DNA from: Angiostrongylus vasorum
Lineage: Eukaryota; Nematoda; Chromadorea; Rhabditida; Metastrongylidae
Assembly: GCA_018806985.1 (NCBI GenBank)
Contig: JADANN010000457.1
Coordinates: 372,001 to 436,000, forward strand
Direction: 5' to 3'
Length of the DNA: 64,000 nt
Shown piece by piece: positions 61,993-64,000 of the stretch (position 1 is the stretch's first letter; every line of letters starts with the position of its first letter). Under the pieces are notes generated by a model, which was not told where the DNA came from, did no database searches, and saw only the letters and a program-made list of their open reading frames with translations. Both the position numbers and the translations under genes were made by a program.

Positions 61993-63753
61993 ATGGGATC
62001 TCTACCCCCCGCGTTACTTGCTCGTCTTCAGAAGCGCGGTATAGTAAAAAGCTAGTAAGTGGTTATGGACTATTTCCATGTCTTCTGATTTGTAGCGTAG
62101 CATTTCATGTCGTTGAGTTTCAGCAAATGAGGAGGTTATTGCTGAAAGTTATGACTCTTCTGACGCGAAAGAAAAGAAAGCAAACGAAGCAAATTCTTCT
62201 GGAGCCCCTGGATGTCCGAACAAATACAATCCATACCACTTATGTTCGGAATACTGTTACGATCACTGGAGAGAAGGCACACCAGAAAATAGGTGCGCTT
62301 CGTAACTAGTTAGGTCTATTCTGGCATTTTATGCCCGACTTTGTCTTTCTGGATACATTTTTTCCAATTTCGACTGTACATAATCGCGGTCGTACAAAGT
62401 GATAACTTTTAGATTATCAGAGTCCTATCAGAGGAGACGTCGGAGGATGCTTGCCAAATTCCCACTTCCAGAACCATGGGTTGAAGTATATGATGCAGGC
62501 ATAGCGAGGCACTACTACTGGAACCAGGATACAGACGAGGTTATTTTCACTCCCATAGGTGCTCCTCCTTATCCGTCTAATAGCTTATGTCTACCTACAT
62601 CCTTTTTGTTCCATTTATGAACTTTCTTGACTAGTTATGAGCGTGATATCAATGATTATTCAGGTTTGCTGGGTTTCGCCACGTCATCCCATTGCCGTGA
62701 TAGGTGAAGCTGCTCCACGACTTGCCAAAGAACTAAAAGAAAGAATGGAAGGAGCTGCTTTAACTGATCTACATGTAGTGTTCATAAATCTTCCTCTTTT
62801 TTAATTGGATAGCTCTCAATTAGTAGTGGTTATCCGCAGTTCTAGCATTTCTATTTGTCTTGCGTCTTTAACTGTGTAGAAAGTGTATTATCTCAACCTC
62901 AGCCTTTCAACAGCTTACCGCCTCATAGTAGCTAGAAGGTGTTCCTGGGTGTCGAACTGCGATGCTGAGAATGAGTATGGCGTTCCCATCAGGAAGGCCA
63001 GCTAAGAGTAAACCAATACCAGGATACACCACTGTCCTGGTATCAAACTAGTCGCATGATGGCAAATATCCCTGTGATCCACAAAGGCTGTGACTGCCCA
63101 TGGTGATGAAGACCTGGGGCAAACTTTGGCCAGGCTGACCTCGGGACTTCAGGGAACCACAATAGCTTAACCAACAAATCTCCGGGAAATGGTGATTATG
63201 CTGGGCCCCGCACAACCTGTGAATATGAGCCATCCAACTGTAAAAATGTCCTTTATAGCGCAATTATGTAGAGACCCTCGAAGTTTTCTAGAAGGGACAT
63301 TTGAATTTGCGTATTGTAGTGATTTAAGGGCGTTTAGTACCAGGTATTTTCCAAATATATAAGGAATGCAGCTAAAGCCCAATACTTACAATACGCGTTG
63401 ACATCTTATTTGTTTTCCATATCTAGAGCTCTTCATCAAATTAGGTGAACAATGAATTTCCTTATTTTGCTTGTTTTTTGGCGCCAGGAGATTCCGTTGT
63501 CTATAGAAACCTTTTTGTCTTCCAGGAGAAAAAGATCGAACATGGAAAACAGCCTTTGAAGTCTGCATTGTCAAAGAGAAAGAGGGTATGTGCGCAATCG
63601 GTTGTACTAAATATGACATATGTATCAATACGATTGATGATGACGAGAATGGATTTTAGCGGAACTCTGAGGATTCAGATGGTAATGAAAGAGGAGGTGA
63701 TAGTGATGATGATTCCACGAAGATTGAAGAAATGAGCGAAAGAGATCGATTAA
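61993..63753 (+). CDS. pqbp-1: Polyglutamine-binding protein 1 (PQBP1), 3' end beyond window
   Basis: Nuclear WW-domain adaptor linked to U5 snRNP/splicing (family knowledge). Exon 1 from 61993 (MGSLPPALLARLQKRG, matching the PQBP1 N-terminus), then 62124-62292 (NEEVIAESYD; a Cys/His cluster CPNKYNPYHLCSEYC), 62413-62539 and 62664-62774 (WW domain: PLPEPWVEVYD, HYYWNQDTDE, VCWVSP), 63526-63585 (basic, ending SALSKRKR) and 63660-63753 (acidic SDGNERGGDSDDD). From exon 2 on the phases agree. The exon 1 end is unresolved: the best GT donor (62055) does not fit the phase of exon 2, while a GC donor at 62051 or a weak GT at 62039 does. The last two exons fit the polar middle of PQBP1 by composition only. 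The conserved C-terminus must lie past 64000. Confidence 0.82.
62906..63245 (+). repeat. Repeat family A copy in a PQBP1 intron
   Basis: Starts ttcaacagcttaccgcctca, contains ccaataccaggatacaccac, and ends ccccgcacaacctgtgaata. Internally shortened relative to 37158-37540. Confidence 0.85.
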
Positions 63754-64000
63754 GTATGTTTGTATCTCGTGTCCACATGGTACTCTTGGGAACGACGGTG
63801 ATTGTAATCATGTAAAATAAGGGTGCTCTGTGTCTCAATAGTTATGATCACACTACTGCCTTTTTTTCCAGCTTTTGAAAACTGTAATGTTAAGGAACTA
63901 AAGCTCTTAAGCGAACAAATTTTACTTCTTGTAAAGATCTGTTTTATTTCTTCCTCTATTTTTCTATTCTATTGGTCTTGATATTTGTCGTTGGAGCGTT

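Noticed and set aside
1..64000. CRISPR arrays, bacterial operons, prophage or plasmid features
   Set aside because: The window is eukaryotic; no regularly spaced identical short repeats, ribosome-binding sites or prokaryotic gene clusters are present.

Overview
ORGANISM. This is eukaryotic, nematode nuclear DNA, most likely from a strongylid (hookworm-like) parasite. Coding exons are 50-200 nt with TTTTCAG-type acceptors, and pyrimidine-AG trans-splice acceptors sit 1-19 nt before four of five initiator ATGs (13 nt in the fifth). The genes are close relatives of Caenorhabditis genes but with long, repeat-filled introns, and the retroelements are an RTE-clade family I associate from memory with hookworm genomes. 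The species is an inference. All exon models were built by hand from splice signals, reading phase and family conservation. LAYOUT. 1-12.6 kb: mostly unrecognised sequence with diverged SINE-like repeats and one RTE 3' fragment. 12.65-13.08 kb (minus): the first two coding exons of a gene I cannot identify. 13.1-18.9 kb: repeats, another RTE fragment, two SINE copies. 18.9-23.9 kb (plus): a complete ten-exon Wnt gene of the Wnt-5/CWN-2 type, 360 codons. 24-38 kb: gene-poor, with a decayed near-full-length RTE element (27.6-30.5 kb, minus), tandem repeats and many interspersed repeats. 38.4-49.4 kb (minus): a twelve-exon parvin/PAT-6 gene, 387 codons, with introns full of SINEs. 51.8-56.8 kb (minus): a nine-exon DEAD-box helicase of the PRP5/DDX46 type, 969 codons. 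58.5-60.4 kb (plus): an RTE copy with two internal deletions. 61.15-61.52 kb: a long frame broken by stops, a probable dead gene. 62.0 kb to beyond the window end (plus): a polyglutamine-binding-protein-1 (PQBP1) gene with a WW domain. HOW THE GENES RELATE. They do not form one pathway. Two are spliceosome-linked (DDX46 in U2 snRNP remodelling, PQBP1 as a splicing adaptor) and are divergently arranged either side of the RTE copy. The Wnt ligand and the integrin-linked parvin are separate developmental and muscle genes. From memory, the C. elegans cwn-2, pat-6 and F53H1.1 genes all lie on chromosome IV, so the window looks like conserved chromosome-level linkage. REPEATS. At least five interspersed families recur here. 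Three have tRNA-like pol III box A/box B heads (called B, E and F below). Family A is about 370 bp and family C about 250 bp. Several copies lie as close inverted pairs, some inside introns.
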